Part shown: positions 1 through 9,197 of the stretch, in pieces | How the letters are laid out: every line of letters begins with the position of its first letter | Numbering within the stretch: position 1 is the first letter of the stretch | Assembly: GCA_006384855.1 (NCBI GenBank) | Contig: VCJN01002948.1 | Span: 1 to 64,000, forward strand | DNA: 64,000 nt | Direction of reading: 5' to 3' | Source: Tetraselmis striata | Lineage: Eukaryota > Chlorophyta > Chlorodendrophyceae > Chlorodendrales > Chlorodendraceae | Position numbers and translations under genes: made by a program | The notes under the pieces: generated by a model | Told to the model about the DNA's origin: nothing | What the model saw: the letters and a program-made list of their open reading frames with translations, nothing else | The model's database searches: none

Positions 1-600
1 GGGGGGGGGGGCACGGTGTCCCGCTACTCACCATGCATTGGATTAGGGCGACGATTGCAAACAAGACGAGGAGGCGCGAATGAACTGCTCCGAAACCACG
101 CGATGTGCCAGGTGACCTCCATATCCAGCACGTCCACCGATGCAAGTAATAAGGACAGGAACCCCCCCCCCCCCCCGCCCCCGCCCCCCACCCGCCAAAG
201 TGGAGGAATTGTAGGAGTACAACCGGAGCATGACGTGATCCATTGTCGCTTATTTACAAGCACGGGCGGTGCTGCCAGACCCGGTCGTCTACCGCCGATA
301 TAATATTCACACTATATTCACATCGGTGCACACCACCGCACACCGCCGCACACTGCTGCACAACGCTGCGCACATCCGCGCACATTCGTCGCGCACACGT
401 ACACGTGCGCCCTACCGCATACATCATCCCGGATTCACTCGGTGAAACCGCGTATTCATTACGCCGTGCTACTTCAATAATAAACCTTGCGAAATTACGC
501 CGACACAATGCCGCACCGACTAGCTCTTGACAATACGTGCATATAAATAGTAGTGGCGCGCTGCTCCTTGCCTCCGATGTGTCGTTGACTGCTGCGGAAG
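1..600. other. gene-poor stretch with C/G runs
   Basis: I see no supportable gene here. The stretch begins with a run of 11 G, has a run of 15 C at 162-176 followed by shorter C blocks, and a CAC/GCACAC-rich simple-sequence patch at about 310-400. Short open frames exist on both strands, but they overlap low-complexity sequence and show no protein-like composition. Confidence 0.6.
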
Positions 601-662
601 GCGGTCGTCGACTGGGTGTTAGTTTCTCCAGTCGACGACCGCTTCCCCCCCCCCCCCCCCCC
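601..662. repeat. perfect 15-bp hairpin followed by an 18-base C run
   Basis: Bases 601-615 (GCGGTCGTCGACTGG) are the exact reverse complement of 628-642, with a 12-nt loop between them. A run of 18 C follows at 645-662. The arm is centred on a GTCGAC palindrome. Function unknown; it could be a fold-back remnant of a small transposon end. Confidence 0.75.
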
Positions 663-681
663 TTTCACCGCTCACAGCGCC

Positions 682-969
682 ATGGCAGACCTCGGCCCCC
701 GGGCAAAAGTGGGCGGCGAGCCTTGTTGTCTCGCGTGTCCGCGCCGCCGGCATCGAGGAGGACGAGAAAGACATGAGGACACGCGTGACAAGGTGGGCGC
801 GCAACAAAACACTCCACCCTCCACATTAGCACGCACCCACTCGTGGCTAACTTGTGCCGCGCGCAATTTCGTCCGGGAGCGCCGTAAGGCCCACCTCAAC
901 GCCAAGGCTTCCACAGTGCCAGCGGCGCAACTCGTGGTGGCCGAGGAGGCCGCATCCTCAGCCGCTTAA
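682..969 (+). CDS. hypothetical small protein, doubtful
   Basis: An ATG at 682 opens a frame of 95 residues ending at 969. It begins MADLGPRAKVGG and contains a Cys cluster (CCLAC), an Arg/His-rich stretch, and a basic segment ending in an Ala-rich tail. Possible splice signals lie inside (GTGGGC after AAG near 791, an AG near 830), so this may be one exon of a longer gene reaching the next frame at 1042. No family is recognised. The frame is short and could be chance in GC-rich sequence. Confidence 0.25.
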   Translation: MADLGPRAKVGGEPCCLACPRRRHRGGRERHEDTRDKVGAQQNTPPSTLARTHSWLTCAARNFVRERRKAHLNAKASTVPAAQLVVAEEAASSAA

Positions 970-1041
970 AGGCGAAGCGATTGTGGATTGTTGTGGGCGT
1001 CTGGGCACAGGGGGCGTCACGACGCCAAGGTAAGGAAGCTC

Positions 1042-1251
1042 ATGGCGGCGTCGTCGACGGCACAGCCTCCCGGGGTGTTGAAGACACTGACGGATGACAA
1101 GAAGCGGAAGAGGCCAGTGAAGAAGCGCCGAGGTAAGAAACTGACGGTCGCGGAGTCGGAGGCGGAGTCGGAGGCGCAGGCGGAGGCGGAGGCAGCGAGA
1201 TCGTCGAAGCGGAGGGTCCCCCGGGCACGCAAGAACAAGAACAAGCAGTAG
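1042..1251 (+). CDS. small Lys/Arg-rich and Ala/Glu-rich protein or exon
   Basis: The frame encodes 69 residues from the ATG at 1042. A strongly basic block (KKRKRPVKKRRGKK) looks like a nuclear localisation signal. A Glu/Ala/Ser repeat (AESEAESEAQAEAEAA) and a second basic tail ending KNKNKQ follow. Codons in the Glu/Ala block prefer G or C in third position. Two good splice donors are close by (AAG|GTAAGG near 1029 and GAG|GTAAGA near 1131), so the true gene may be spliced differently. It could be the tail of a nuclear or nucleolar protein. No catalytic domain is visible. Confidence 0.3.
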   Translation: MAASSTAQPPGVLKTLTDDKKRKRPVKKRRGKKLTVAESEAESEAQAEAEAARSSKRRVPRARKNKNKQ

Positions 1252-1931
1252 CCCCCGCCCCCTTACCCCCTCCCCTCACTCCCCCGGCGGGAGCGGCGGG
1301 CGGCGGGGGGGCGCGGCGGGGGGACCACGCCCGCCCGCCTCCCCCCCCCCCCCCCCCCCCGCCCCCCGCCACATGCCCCGACGGCAGCAGTCGCGAATAT
1401 TGCAATTCAAACATTCTTCGGCAAACCGCTGCCTGTCCCCGCCCTCCCCCTCGCGAATATTTATGTAACGTGAACACTCTTTGGCAAATCATGGCAGCCA
1501 AACCGCCCATTTGATGACCTTTGATCGGACGGCTGGCAGGCCCGTTCAACAGTACTAGCTATAATGTACACAAAACTCCCCACTGTTACCAAATACGTAC
1601 GGCTGCGATTTGCGCTCCCATGTACTAATAGTCGTAGTTATCCACAGGACGACTCGTCATCGCGCCCGGGTTCGTACTAGATACCCGGTACCGGCTTAAT
1701 AAATATATTGCGTACTACCCGGTACTACACGGACAACCTTGTACCTTATACGCCAGTGCCATGTAACACGTCACCGCCGTAGTACGACTACCATAATGAT
1801 TACAAAAAGGATTTATCGCCCGCCGGCAATAACGCCGGATGTACTCGCACGTAACTGGATGGACGTTCCGCCACCAGCAGCAGCCTTCACGGATAAATAA
1901 TAGTCGCTAGTAGCAGTGCTTCGTCACCCGT
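1252..1931. other. intergenic, C20 run and GTAC-rich AT-richer stretch
   Basis: A run of 20 C lies at 1341-1360. From about 1550 the composition changes to a more AT-rich sequence full of GTACT, CGTACT and CCGGTAC words. The same vocabulary recurs at 4980-5400. I see no gene. Confidence 0.5.
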
Positions 1932-2518
1932 ATGTCACATCTGAATCTCACAGTGCTGGCATTCATGCCAACCGGCTCTGCAGAGGCCGAGAACCAGGAC
2001 ATGTTCCAAGAGATCCTGCAGGTCGAGGTAAGTTATTTCGTTGTCGCTGAGCGCCACCGCAAGGACAACGCGCTGGCTGCGCCTCCCGTTGTCTTTGCAG
2101 TTGGAGATGCCCACCGTGGAAGCCGCGTGCCATCAGCGCCTATCAGCACTGGATTGTGGGAGGGCCCGATCAACACTGTCTTCCAGCATGACTTCGTCTT
2201 CCCGCCCAGCATTGTGCATGGCAGACTGGTCACATACACATGGACAGAGGCCATCATCACTGCTCGCAAGGGGGGGCGGCAAAGGGCCGCTGCTGATGCT
2301 GCGCCCAGGCAGATGATCAGGTGAATGGCCACCTGAGTGATATATTATTGCAATAGCGTCCTACATGCTGTTGGTGTTGCTTTGCTGCACTTTGCGCTGA
2401 TGTTGATGTTGCTGCCCGGCACATGTGGTGCTCCTACGTGAAGCACTCCCATGCCAAGGACATCGCCGCCCTTGATGAGGACGATGGCGGTGTTGATGCT
2501 GGGCAGTAGTAGCATCTA
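1932..2518 (+). CDS. probable multi-exon gene fragment, frame unresolved
   Basis: An ATG at 1932 opens 32 codons ending at GAG|GTAAGT (donor at 2028). A textbook acceptor TTGTCTTTGCAG ends at 2100, giving a 73-bp intron. Past it, the frame continuous with the unspliced ATG is protein-like to about 2320 (for example HDFVFPPSIVHGRLVTYTW), but splicing the 73-bp intron shifts out of it. A later open segment ending in TAG at 2518 encodes YVKHSHAKDIAALDEDD and is also protein-like, with a TGTAA motif at 2555 downstream. I cannot join the three parts in one phase. This could be a partly decayed gene, or a gene whose start lies elsewhere. No family recognised. Confidence 0.35.
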
Positions 2519-2668
2519 GGCAGCAACAGTGGCGTTTGTGAATTGAGCATATATTGTAAAGCACTGTATGAATTTCTCGTTTCGATAATTTCATCAAATT
2601 GATATGCGCACGCGGGCTCGCGTGTCGCGCGCCGACGCGGAGCCTCCGGGCTAAGTACATGCGGCTGC

Positions 2669-2880
2669 ACGTACTCCCTGCACATCCATGCATATCCATG
2701 CACATCCGTTGCACATCGATGTGCACATCGCTGCACATCCCTGCACATTCGCTGGAGATCCGTTGCACATCCATGCACATCCCTGCACATACATCGCTGC
2801 ACATCCCTGCACATCCCTGCACATCCGCTGGACATCCGTTGCACATCCCTGCACATACATCGCTGCACATCCATGTACGC
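2669..2880. repeat. GCACATCC-type minisatellite
   Basis: About twenty imperfect copies of a 9-10-bp word (GCACATCC plus one or two of A, C or T) fill this stretch. They alternate with variants such as GCTGGACATCCGTT and ACATACATCGCT, giving a weak higher-order period of about 40 bp. It lies immediately upstream of the gene starting at 3014. Open frames across it on both strands (Cys/Met-rich on minus, His/Thr-rich on plus) are repeat artefacts. Confidence 0.85.
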
Positions 2881-3013
2881 GTATGAAGTACGGGGTCGCT
2901 TGGCGGTCACCGCCGCTCACCGCTGAACCAAGCGCGGACAGCCGCGCACTCGCATCGCATATTGACCGCCTCGCATGAACATCAAATTGCCCTGCTCGCC
3001 CCCCACTGCCACC

Positions 3014-4639
3014 ATGGCCTCCGCCAGCACCTTCCATAACGCTGCCGGCCCGGATGACGCCTCGTGGAAAGGCTTCATGCTGCAGAGTGGGTCGCCCGAG
3101 CCCCCGCCTGCCCCGCGCGGCCCGCCCCTGCGCTACTACCTCACGACCGCCAGCGCCGACCGCTCGTCGAATGTTTCTGACAGGGTCAAGCTGAACGGCC
3201 CCTTGACCACCGCCCGCCTTCGCGAGGCCAGCAACACCGCCAACCAGGCTGCGCAAGGGGTGTACGTATTCACTTCCCTAGCGGAGGCGCAAGACGAGAC
3301 AGATCTGGGCTTCGACGCGGCGTACGTGTGCAGCTGCGATTTGTCACAGCTAGAGGAAGCCGGGTTTCGCGTGGCCGGCGGTGGTCTTATCCAGCTCTAC
3401 ACTCGCCCGACCGCGGTGTTGCGTATGTCTTCAGCGTCGGTAACCGGACTCGGCAACACAGTCGCGCAGCAGGCGATCGCCGGCACGGAGAGGCAGCGGT
3501 CTGAACGCCCCGTCCCAGGTGCCCCCTCCCTCTATGTATCCGGCGTGTTCTTGTTATTTCCAGTTCAATAAAATAAAGACGAACCTAAAAAAGAATCCGC
3601 CTGCTACTCCTTCCCGAGCAGCGGCGCTCAAGCACCACTTCGATGCCGCTTTCGACGCGTTCTACCCCATCGACGGTGTCACCGGACTGCCCTACCTGGA
3701 CGCAGAAATCCCAGGGTATACAAAGGGCCACATTATCAAGCGCTTCAAAGAGCTCGCTGCGACTGCCACCGGCCTCGCCTACGACATCATTCCCGGCGCG
3801 CCCACCGACTACGTCTTGCGCAAGCAGATTCAAAAGGCCGCCCGCGGCCGCAGGAGAAACGGGCCACTTTCCAAGAAGTGGCCGGAGAGGAAGACTCAGG
3901 TCATCCAGCTTTGGGCAGCAACGTGGTGGGGCAGGTACTACACGGAGTCCGTCACCAAAGGGACGACCGCCGTCCCCCCACCCTATTTGACCGTGGAGGA
4001 GGAGCAAGCTGCCCTGCTTAACTCGGTGACGCCGACGCATGCAACAAGGGTTCCCGACCCTCCCACACCCCCAGTGCAAAGGTGCGCTTGCCGGCTGCCT
4101 TATCTGCATATCGTGTATCTGCTGATGTTGTTGCTGCCTGAGTGTCGGCGACTTAGTGTTTTTTCTTACATCACTACCACAGGTCCGGAATCGACCAGAA
4201 CGGCGCACCGGTGCAAGACCTGTCTACCGGCTCCAGCCCCCCTCCCCCGTTCGCTCGATCCGCTCATGTTCCCCGTGCTACTCAAGCCCCAGCGCTTCAG
4301 GACGCTACTAACCGGAAGCATGTAGTTTATGCAACCCATGTGCGTGTCACTTCCAACTTTGCGGATACTGCGAGGATGCAGGCTGGACGCCTGAAGAAGC
4401 AAGCGCAACGGGCGCGCGCGGCGGCATCCAGGCCAGCCCCGGCATACAAGCCCCTTAGCCGTGGGGCGCAGATGGTAGCAGCTGTCATGAATAACATGCC
4501 CGCAGAAGTAGCTGCATGCAGCAAGAGGCAGTCAGCTCCTGAGTCGGCAGCGGGCATAGCACCACAGGCCGGCGGCAGGAAGAGGCCGGCGACAGCGGAG
4601 CCAGCCGGCCGCCGGGGCGGGGCCAGGCGGGGGCGGTAG
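3014..4639 (+). CDS. three-exon gene of unknown function, 466 aa
   Basis: The gene model is exons 3014-3439, 3564-4081 and 4183-4639, joined in one frame to 466 residues. The start sits in a Kozak-like GCCACCATGG. Intron 1 (124 bp) runs from TCG|GTAACC to TTATTTCCAG. Intron 2 (101 bp) runs from AAG|GTGCGC to a strong pyrimidine-rich acceptor ending CACTACCACAG. Exon 1 carries a segment containing LTTARLREASNTANQAAQGV and FDAAYVCSCDLSQLEEAGF that looks like a folded domain. Exon 2 is a mixed charged domain with Trp-rich LWAATWWGRYY. Exon 3 is Pro/Ala-rich and ends in a very basic tail (RRGGARRGR). A TGTAA lies 14 bp past the stop. No signal peptide or membrane span is seen. I do not recognise the family. 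The minisatellite directly upstream may overlap its promoter. Intron 1's donor was chosen because it alone keeps phase; a nearby GTATGT at 3423 is stronger but breaks the frame. Confidence 0.72.
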
Positions 4640-4652
4640 TAGATAGACCCAT

Positions 4653-4657
4653 TGTAA
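4653..4657 (+). terminator. candidate TGTAA polyadenylation signal
   Basis: TGTAA lies 14 bp after the stop of the 3014-4639 gene. TGTAA is the usual polyadenylation signal in chlorophyte algae, so this supports both the gene end and the taxonomic guess. Confidence 0.5.
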
Positions 4658-4897
4658 TTAAATTTCTAGTATTTCCCTAATACTTTATGCAGTTGCCGAC
4701 CCCTCCGCCATAAATCCGAAACTGTCCGGTGCCTTGACGTTAAATTTGCCAGCTAGGAGTAGGCGCGCCCATGTCCGCTTAACCACATCCCGAAGCTCGA
4801 CGCTCATTGGCCGCTGATCCAGCCTGGCACCTCACCTTTATTAAATCACAAAACCAACCGTGACTACCGTGTAATGCATTTTTGCAGCCTTTGTTGT

Positions 4898-4937
4898 GTA
4901 TTTTTTTTTACATGAGCTAGCAGCAAAAGGAGATATC
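4898..4937. repeat. left arm of a long-range inverted repeat
   Basis: The arm contains ACATGAGCTAGCAGCAAAAG. Its reverse complement, with a few mismatches, lies at 9196-9232. The pair encloses the whole first YR element (5987-9197). It may be the terminal inverted repeat of a larger host element about 4.3 kb long, into which the YR element inserted. Confidence 0.6.
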
Positions 4938-5633
4938 GGAAATCACCAAAATAGCCTTTGTTGTGTATCGACCAGTACCGTACTGCCCCGCCTGCTCGTC
5001 ATCATCACTCGTCATCACGCGGGTATCTTCCGCACGTACTACTCGTGAGGAGGCGCGCGCCTAATAGCAGATATGAAGGGCGGCGATTCCCGTAAAGTAC
5101 AGTGACTCGTGTACTCGTCTCGTACTTTGTGCACTCGCGACTACCGAGTACCCGCTACTCGCTATAGTACTTTGATGCAGGGCTCCGCTGCCGTACTCAT
5201 CCTTACCGCCAAGTTTAAAGTACTGTGACCCCTAACGTTAGGCGCGATATATACAGGCGACTACTCGCGCCTGGTAGTCGTTAAACGCGGTTAAGCGGAC
5301 CCCGTTTCGACGAGTGCTGTGCTATATTTTCCTGGTGGTAGTCGTTTGACCGCACAACTCGGTCGTCGTCTGACTCAGTGAAGTACTTAACAACGACTAC
5401 TAAACTTCATGTGCGCCCGCGTCCCGCCGCGAATCAGTAAGCGGCCCGAATCCTTATTTTTTCCACGCAAGCCGCCGGGGATAAGGATGACGGATTACGT
5501 GCAGTTCCTACCGGTACCCCATACACATACCGTTGAACAGTTCACGAGCGCCTGCCTGCCTGCTGCCAACAGCTATATGATAGTACAGGATCACCTTTCC
5601 CCCGCGCTATTCCGTACATATACCGTTAAACCG

Positions 5634-5679
5634 TTCACGAACAGCTGTCGGCGTCCGTGACGCGACAGCTGTTCGTGAA
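5634..5679. repeat. perfect 17-bp hairpin followed by an A run
   Basis: TTCACGAACAGCTGTCG at 5634-5650 pairs exactly with 5663-5679 across a 12-nt loop. An A run follows, and a second copy of GGCGTCCGTGAAAAAAA comes immediately after. Its form is like the hairpin at 601-642: the same loop length, a palindromic centre (CAGCTG here) and an adjacent homopolymer. Confidence 0.8.
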
Positions 5680-6104
5680 AAAAAACTCGTGGCGTCCGTG
5701 AAAAAAAACTCTGGTACTTCAAAGCGCTGGCAATGCAAACTTGCTGAGCCCCCGCGTCCTGCCACGCAGGCACCTGCTGTTTATTTCCACGCAGACCGCG
5801 GACGACCAAACCCATCACTACCGGTCAAACTAGCGGCCGCTATGGATAGCGACAACCTGTATCGCTAATCCTTACCGTCCTACGAGTACCGGTGGACGGT
5901 AAAAAACCCCTGCCAAATGCCACGTCAGATACACGGGATGATCATGGTATTCACATCTGATTGCCCTTTTTTTTGGTGATATCCGATTTCAAAGTTGAGT
6001 ATGGTTCTGCCAAAAAGGTCGCGCAGGCTGTTTTACACGGTCAAGAGCCGAAATTGGCAGGATGGTTTAGCGAAAGCGTGGAGGGAAAACGGAGTCAGGG
6101 GGGG

Positions 6105-6291
6105 CGCTGCGTGGAACGCAGCGAAAACTGGAAGATGGCAGGCTCAGCTGTTCTAGCTGCTTTTATATCTACTCGTGCTGCACCCAAAAAGGGCGCAACA
6201 ACAGATGCCTAGTTCCCGTACCACTGAGCAGCACTTTAGCTGAAAAGCGGTTAGGTCAAGGGAGGAAACCCCATAAACTAGTTTAAAACAT
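6105..6291. repeat. element 1 direct repeat A2 (187 bp)
   Basis: Nearly identical to 9010-9197. I see only one substitution (cagcgAaaac versus cagcgAGaac) and a one-base difference near 6232. It ends AACTAGTTTAAAACAT. Such high identity means that the element moved or was gene-converted recently. Confidence 0.92.
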
Positions 6292-6369
6292 TTCAAAGTT
6301 GAGTCTGGTTTCGCCAGTCTTGAGCGAACGGAGAGAGCGGTGGATTGACGGAGAAGAGGTAGCGCCAAG

Positions 6370-7818
6370 TCATGAAGGAGGCACTGGGAAGGCCACCGCT
6401 GCGGAGTCATGTTGGACTTGGAAGTGGTGTAGGGGGGCGATGTGTCCAAAGAAGAACCATGCGCCAGGTGAAGGAAGAACGTTGGGGTCGACGTAGTCCA
6501 TAACGACGTCAGAGTTAGTGGCCCAACCGCCTTGGTAGCGAATGTGGGACAATGGAACACCGATGGCGTTCGCTGCAGAGGCTGCGCCTTTGCGAAGACT
6601 GTGCGAGGTCCAGGAGGTGCCAGCATGGGGGGCAGCGTTGACCAGACGGATGGCTGTGGACAGCCATTCTGACATTGTAGCCGCGGTCCAAGGTTTTGAC
6701 TGCTCATCCGAACTGACAGCCCAGAAGTTCGACATAGCCAAGCCAACAGCAACCAGGGAGACTGACTGAACGTGGTCGAGGAAGTGGTGCAGGAGACGGG
6801 CCACTCGGGGGTGCTCTGACACTGGGAGGAAAAGTACGCGTAGGTCGTCGGGTCCCCGTCGACCAGCGCGACCCTTCTCTCGGTACACTTGCAGGGTGAT
6901 GTTGTAGTCGTCGACATGCACGTCTCGCACTCGACAGGACACGCCAGTAAGGCCCCTGGCAAAGAACATAAAGTTGACAACCGAGGCCAGGAGGGCTCGG
7001 AAGTTGTGGTGGTACTCTGGGTAGGGAGCGGACACAATCAGCTCGGCCTTTGTGACGAAGCGGTAAGCTACATCTGCAGGCAGAGGGACACGCAAAGGGG
7101 CAGCGTCCAGTCGGCGCTGACGCAGCATCAGCCCACGCCTTGCTGAAGTTAGGTGTAGGCTGTCCTTGGCGATTCGGTCGAGGTTGTGCAGCTCGAAGAA
7201 CGTGTTGATCGCAGACAGGTAAGGTTGCAGCGACTTAGCGGCGATGTGCCCCCGCTCGCCGATCCAGGCAACATACCGAACGACAGTAGCAGTAGTCGCC
7301 TCCAGCGGGCTGATGTTCTCGGAGTCGTGGCAGCACTCCGCGAACTGAGACAGCCGGCCGGCGTAGCTCTTGAGTGTCTGAGCGCTGAGGGAGCTGGAGA
7401 GTAGGTCGAGCGTCCGCTGGCCCAGCTCGTCCGAGCCGAACGCGTCCTACAGCCGAGATCGCAATGAAGCAGCCCAAGGAGCGACAGCTTTGGGCTCGTC
7501 AATTACGTAAGTGCGTCGTTTTACTGACAGAGTTCCACCGGTACGACTGTTGTTCGCAAAGTACTCGGCAGCAGCAGTTAGGTTCCCGGCGGTTGGTCGG
7601 TAGCTGCTGGACGGGTTTGCAGTAGCATCGGTACGGGTTTGCGGGGCTAGGTTCAAGTAAGAGGGCCGCCCTGCGCGCCCTTCGCGCTCGTAGCGCCTGT
7701 CTCGCGCGTAACGTACCCGCGCGAAACTTGGTCGTTGCGAACCAGTTGTAACACGTAGTGTAAGAACCGACGGACGCAGTGGTGAAATGGTACGGGAGGC
7801 GGTTAGTTGAGCCGCCAT
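6370..7818 (-). CDS. tyrosine recombinase of YR element 1, with one in-frame TAG
   Basis: The frame runs from an ATG at 7818 to the stop at 6370, with a single TAG at 7449-7447. After the TAG come 358 residues: a helical core-binding domain (QTLKSYAGRLSQFAECC...YVAWIGERGHIAAKSLQPYL) and the catalytic domain. Counting from the residue after TAG, the expected catalytic set is present: Arg164 in FARGLTG, His282-Arg285 in HSLRKGAASAA, Trp308 in GGWATN, and Tyr318 in VMDYVDP. The protein would cut and rejoin element DNA during integration of a circular intermediate. The TAG can be removed in frame by a 60-nt intron (GTAATT at 7506 to TGTAG at 7447), although the donor is weak. Otherwise this is a nonsense mutation. 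The N-terminal 123 residues are Arg/Ser-rich and low in complexity. Confidence 0.85.
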
Positions 7819-8041
7819 GTGCAGGTGTGCGGATGGTTGAGCCGCACTCGGCTGTAGCTGTAAGAAGCGCCGCACCGAGGAAGGTCTAAAGGAAGTCTGT
7901 AAGGTGTGGGGGGGGGGGGGGGTCAGGTCCTAACACGGGGCGCTCATCTCGCCGTTGAGCTGCAAGGGTGCGTCTTGCGGCGGTCACCGAAAGGTGGCCT
8001 CGCAAAGCTCCAGCAGCTCCGACGAAAGGCGCCCCACACCG

Positions 8042-8896
8042 TCACTCGTGCTCACCTTCGCGGCCACGCCCGCGTCCACCGCCACGTCCTCGCCCACGCC
8101 CGCGACCAGCAGTTGCAGCCGCCACTCGAGCAGTAGCGGTTGCTTTCGCGCTGCTGGCAACGGTCGCTTCGAAGACACGGCGCTCGTAGTCCCGCATGAG
8201 GTCCCCAAAGATCGCGGAACCCAGATGCTCCGAAGCATGCTGAAAATGCTGGGCTCGCAGCACATCCAGAACACCTTGGTCACCGTGCACACGCTTGATC
8301 TCATTTAGCCTCCGCGGGAAGGCCAAACGAAACCGAAACGCCTTGTCGATGGCCTCGGCGTGGTTCCGAGCTCTCGCGAGGTAGGGGGTGAAGTCCTGGT
8401 TGGTGGCAGGGACGTAGGGCAGCAGCTCGTCGAGAGCCACGAAAAGCGCGGCCATGTGGGCCCCGAAACACGACATCCACAAATACTCCTCCTGGGCCGG
8501 CAGGCGCCGGTCATCCTGCTTGAGGTACTCGTTCGTTAGGTCGGTGCTCAGGGGAAAGAGTCCAGGCACTCGGCTGACCGGTCGAACGGCCTCATAACCT
8601 GACTCTGCTCTCTGCAGTAGTTCTGGCACCGCGAGGTAGTCATCCTCGGCACTCACGGATTTTGCTCCGACACGGCCGCTCTGGGCTAGCTCTAGCAAGT
8701 CGGGGCGCTCTGCGGCTCCCCCGTTGCCTGTCGGCTGTCCCGCGATGCGTTGCCCGAAGCCGGAGCCATGTACCCCTTCTCCATCAACAACACGCTCACG
8801 AGCCGTCAATTGGGCTACAGCTGTAGCCAGTGCCCGCACATCTGCTTGCAACGACTTTAGCGTCGGCTCAGCGACGGGTTCTTCTCCATCTGACAT
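8042..8896 (-). CDS. gag-like protein of YR element 1 (284 aa)
   Basis: The start chosen is the ATG at 8896 (MSDGEEPVAEPTLKSL); the frame is open further upstream, but only from a GTG. Residues 12-35 can form a short coiled coil (LQADVRALATAVAQL). The middle part is a helical domain (EEYLWMSCFGAHMAALFVAL...). The C-terminus is a Gly/Arg repeat (GRGRGRGRGGGRGRGR), which is typical of nucleic-acid binding in gag proteins of DIRS-like elements. It lies first in the element, directly after repeat A1, where gag normally sits. No zinc knuckle is present. Assignment rests on position and composition, since gag sequences diverge fast. Confidence 0.65.
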   Translation of the reverse strand: MSDGEEPVAEPTLKSLQADVRALATAVAQLTARERVVDGEGVHGSGFGQRIAGQPTGNGGAAERPDLLELAQSGRVGAKSVSAEDDYLAVPELLQRAESGYEAVRPVSRVPGLFPLSTDLTNEYLKQDDRRLPAQEEYLWMSCFGAHMAALFVALDELLPYVPATNQDFTPYLARARNHAEAIDKAFRFRLAFPRRLNEIKRVHGDQGVLDVLRAQHFQHASEHLGSAIFGDLMRDYERRVFEATVASSAKATATARVAAATAGRGRGRGRGGGRGRGREGEHE

Positions 8897-9009
8897 GGTA
8901 ACGCACGGACGTACGGACAAGAATATCACACTCGGATGGCGAGCCGGGTGTGGTCTTGAACAACCTGGGGTGACCTTGCTCGCAACTGGTTACGAGACAG
9001 TTTTTACAT

Positions 9010-9197
9010 CGCTGCGTGGAACGCAGCGAGAACTGGAAGATGGCAGGCTCAGCTGTTCTAGCTGCTTTTATATCTACTCGTGCTGCACCCAAAAAGGGCG
9101 CAACAACAGATGCCTAGTTCCCGTACCACTGAGCAGCACTTGTAGCTGAAAAGCGGTTAGGTCAAGGGAGGAAACCCCATAAACTAGTTTAAAACAT
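9010..9197. repeat. element 1 direct repeat A1 (188 bp)
   Basis: Partner of 6105-6291, in the same orientation. On the minus strand it precedes the gag-like gene and so should contain the promoter and transcript start. Confidence 0.92.

Larger units (their letters stand above)
4658..5986. other. intergenic, GTACT-rich, with local duplications
   Basis: I see no gene. From 4980 to 5400 the sequence is dense in GTACTCGT and CGTACT words. A 15-bp word (AGCCTTTGTTGTGTA) occurs at about 4886 and 4953. A segment with CCGCGTCC and TTTCCACGCA at about 5420-5480 is repeated with changes at about 5750-5795. TATACCGTT...GTTCACGA occurs twice near 5525 and 5620. These look like layered transposon remnants. 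Confidence 0.5.
5987..9197 (-). mobile_element. tyrosine-recombinase element with split direct repeats, no reverse transcriptase
   Basis: On the minus strand the order is: direct repeat A1 (9197-9010), gag-like gene (8896-8042), tyrosine recombinase (7818-6370), short repeat B1 (starting 6291), repeat A2 (6291-6105), short repeat B2 (starting 5987, beginning TTTCAAAGTTGAG like B1). This A1-genes-B1-A2-B2 order is the split-direct-repeat layout of Ngaro, PAT and Kangaroo-like YR retrotransposons of the DIRS order. Between the two genes there are only about 220 bp, including a run of 15 G at 7908-7922, so the usual RT-RNase H and methyltransferase region is missing. The element is either a deletion derivative mobilised in trans or a gag-plus-YR class. 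No target-site duplication is expected for YR elements and none is seen. Confidence 0.8.

Noticed and set aside
1..11. A telomere or contig-end signal from the initial G run.
   Set aside because: Only a homopolymer, with no TTTAGGG- or TTTTAGGG-type repeats.
64..530. Several 80-95-codon frames on both strands at the left edge.
   Set aside because: They cross C runs and CAC-type simple sequence and have no recognisable composition or start context.
5634..5690. A bacterial-type intrinsic terminator (stem-loop followed by a homopolymer).
   Set aside because: The surroundings are eukaryotic (introns, TGTAA) and no gene ends here. The strand-specific T run would also require a minus-strand gene downstream, which is absent.
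6153..7037. A 294-codon minus-strand frame overlapping the recombinase.
   Set aside because: It is a shadow in another frame; the recombinase frame contains the full catalytic motif set.
6370..7818. A phage or bacterial integrase.
   Set aside because: The HxLRKGAASAA signature, gag-like partner and split direct repeats place it in eukaryotic YR retroelements.
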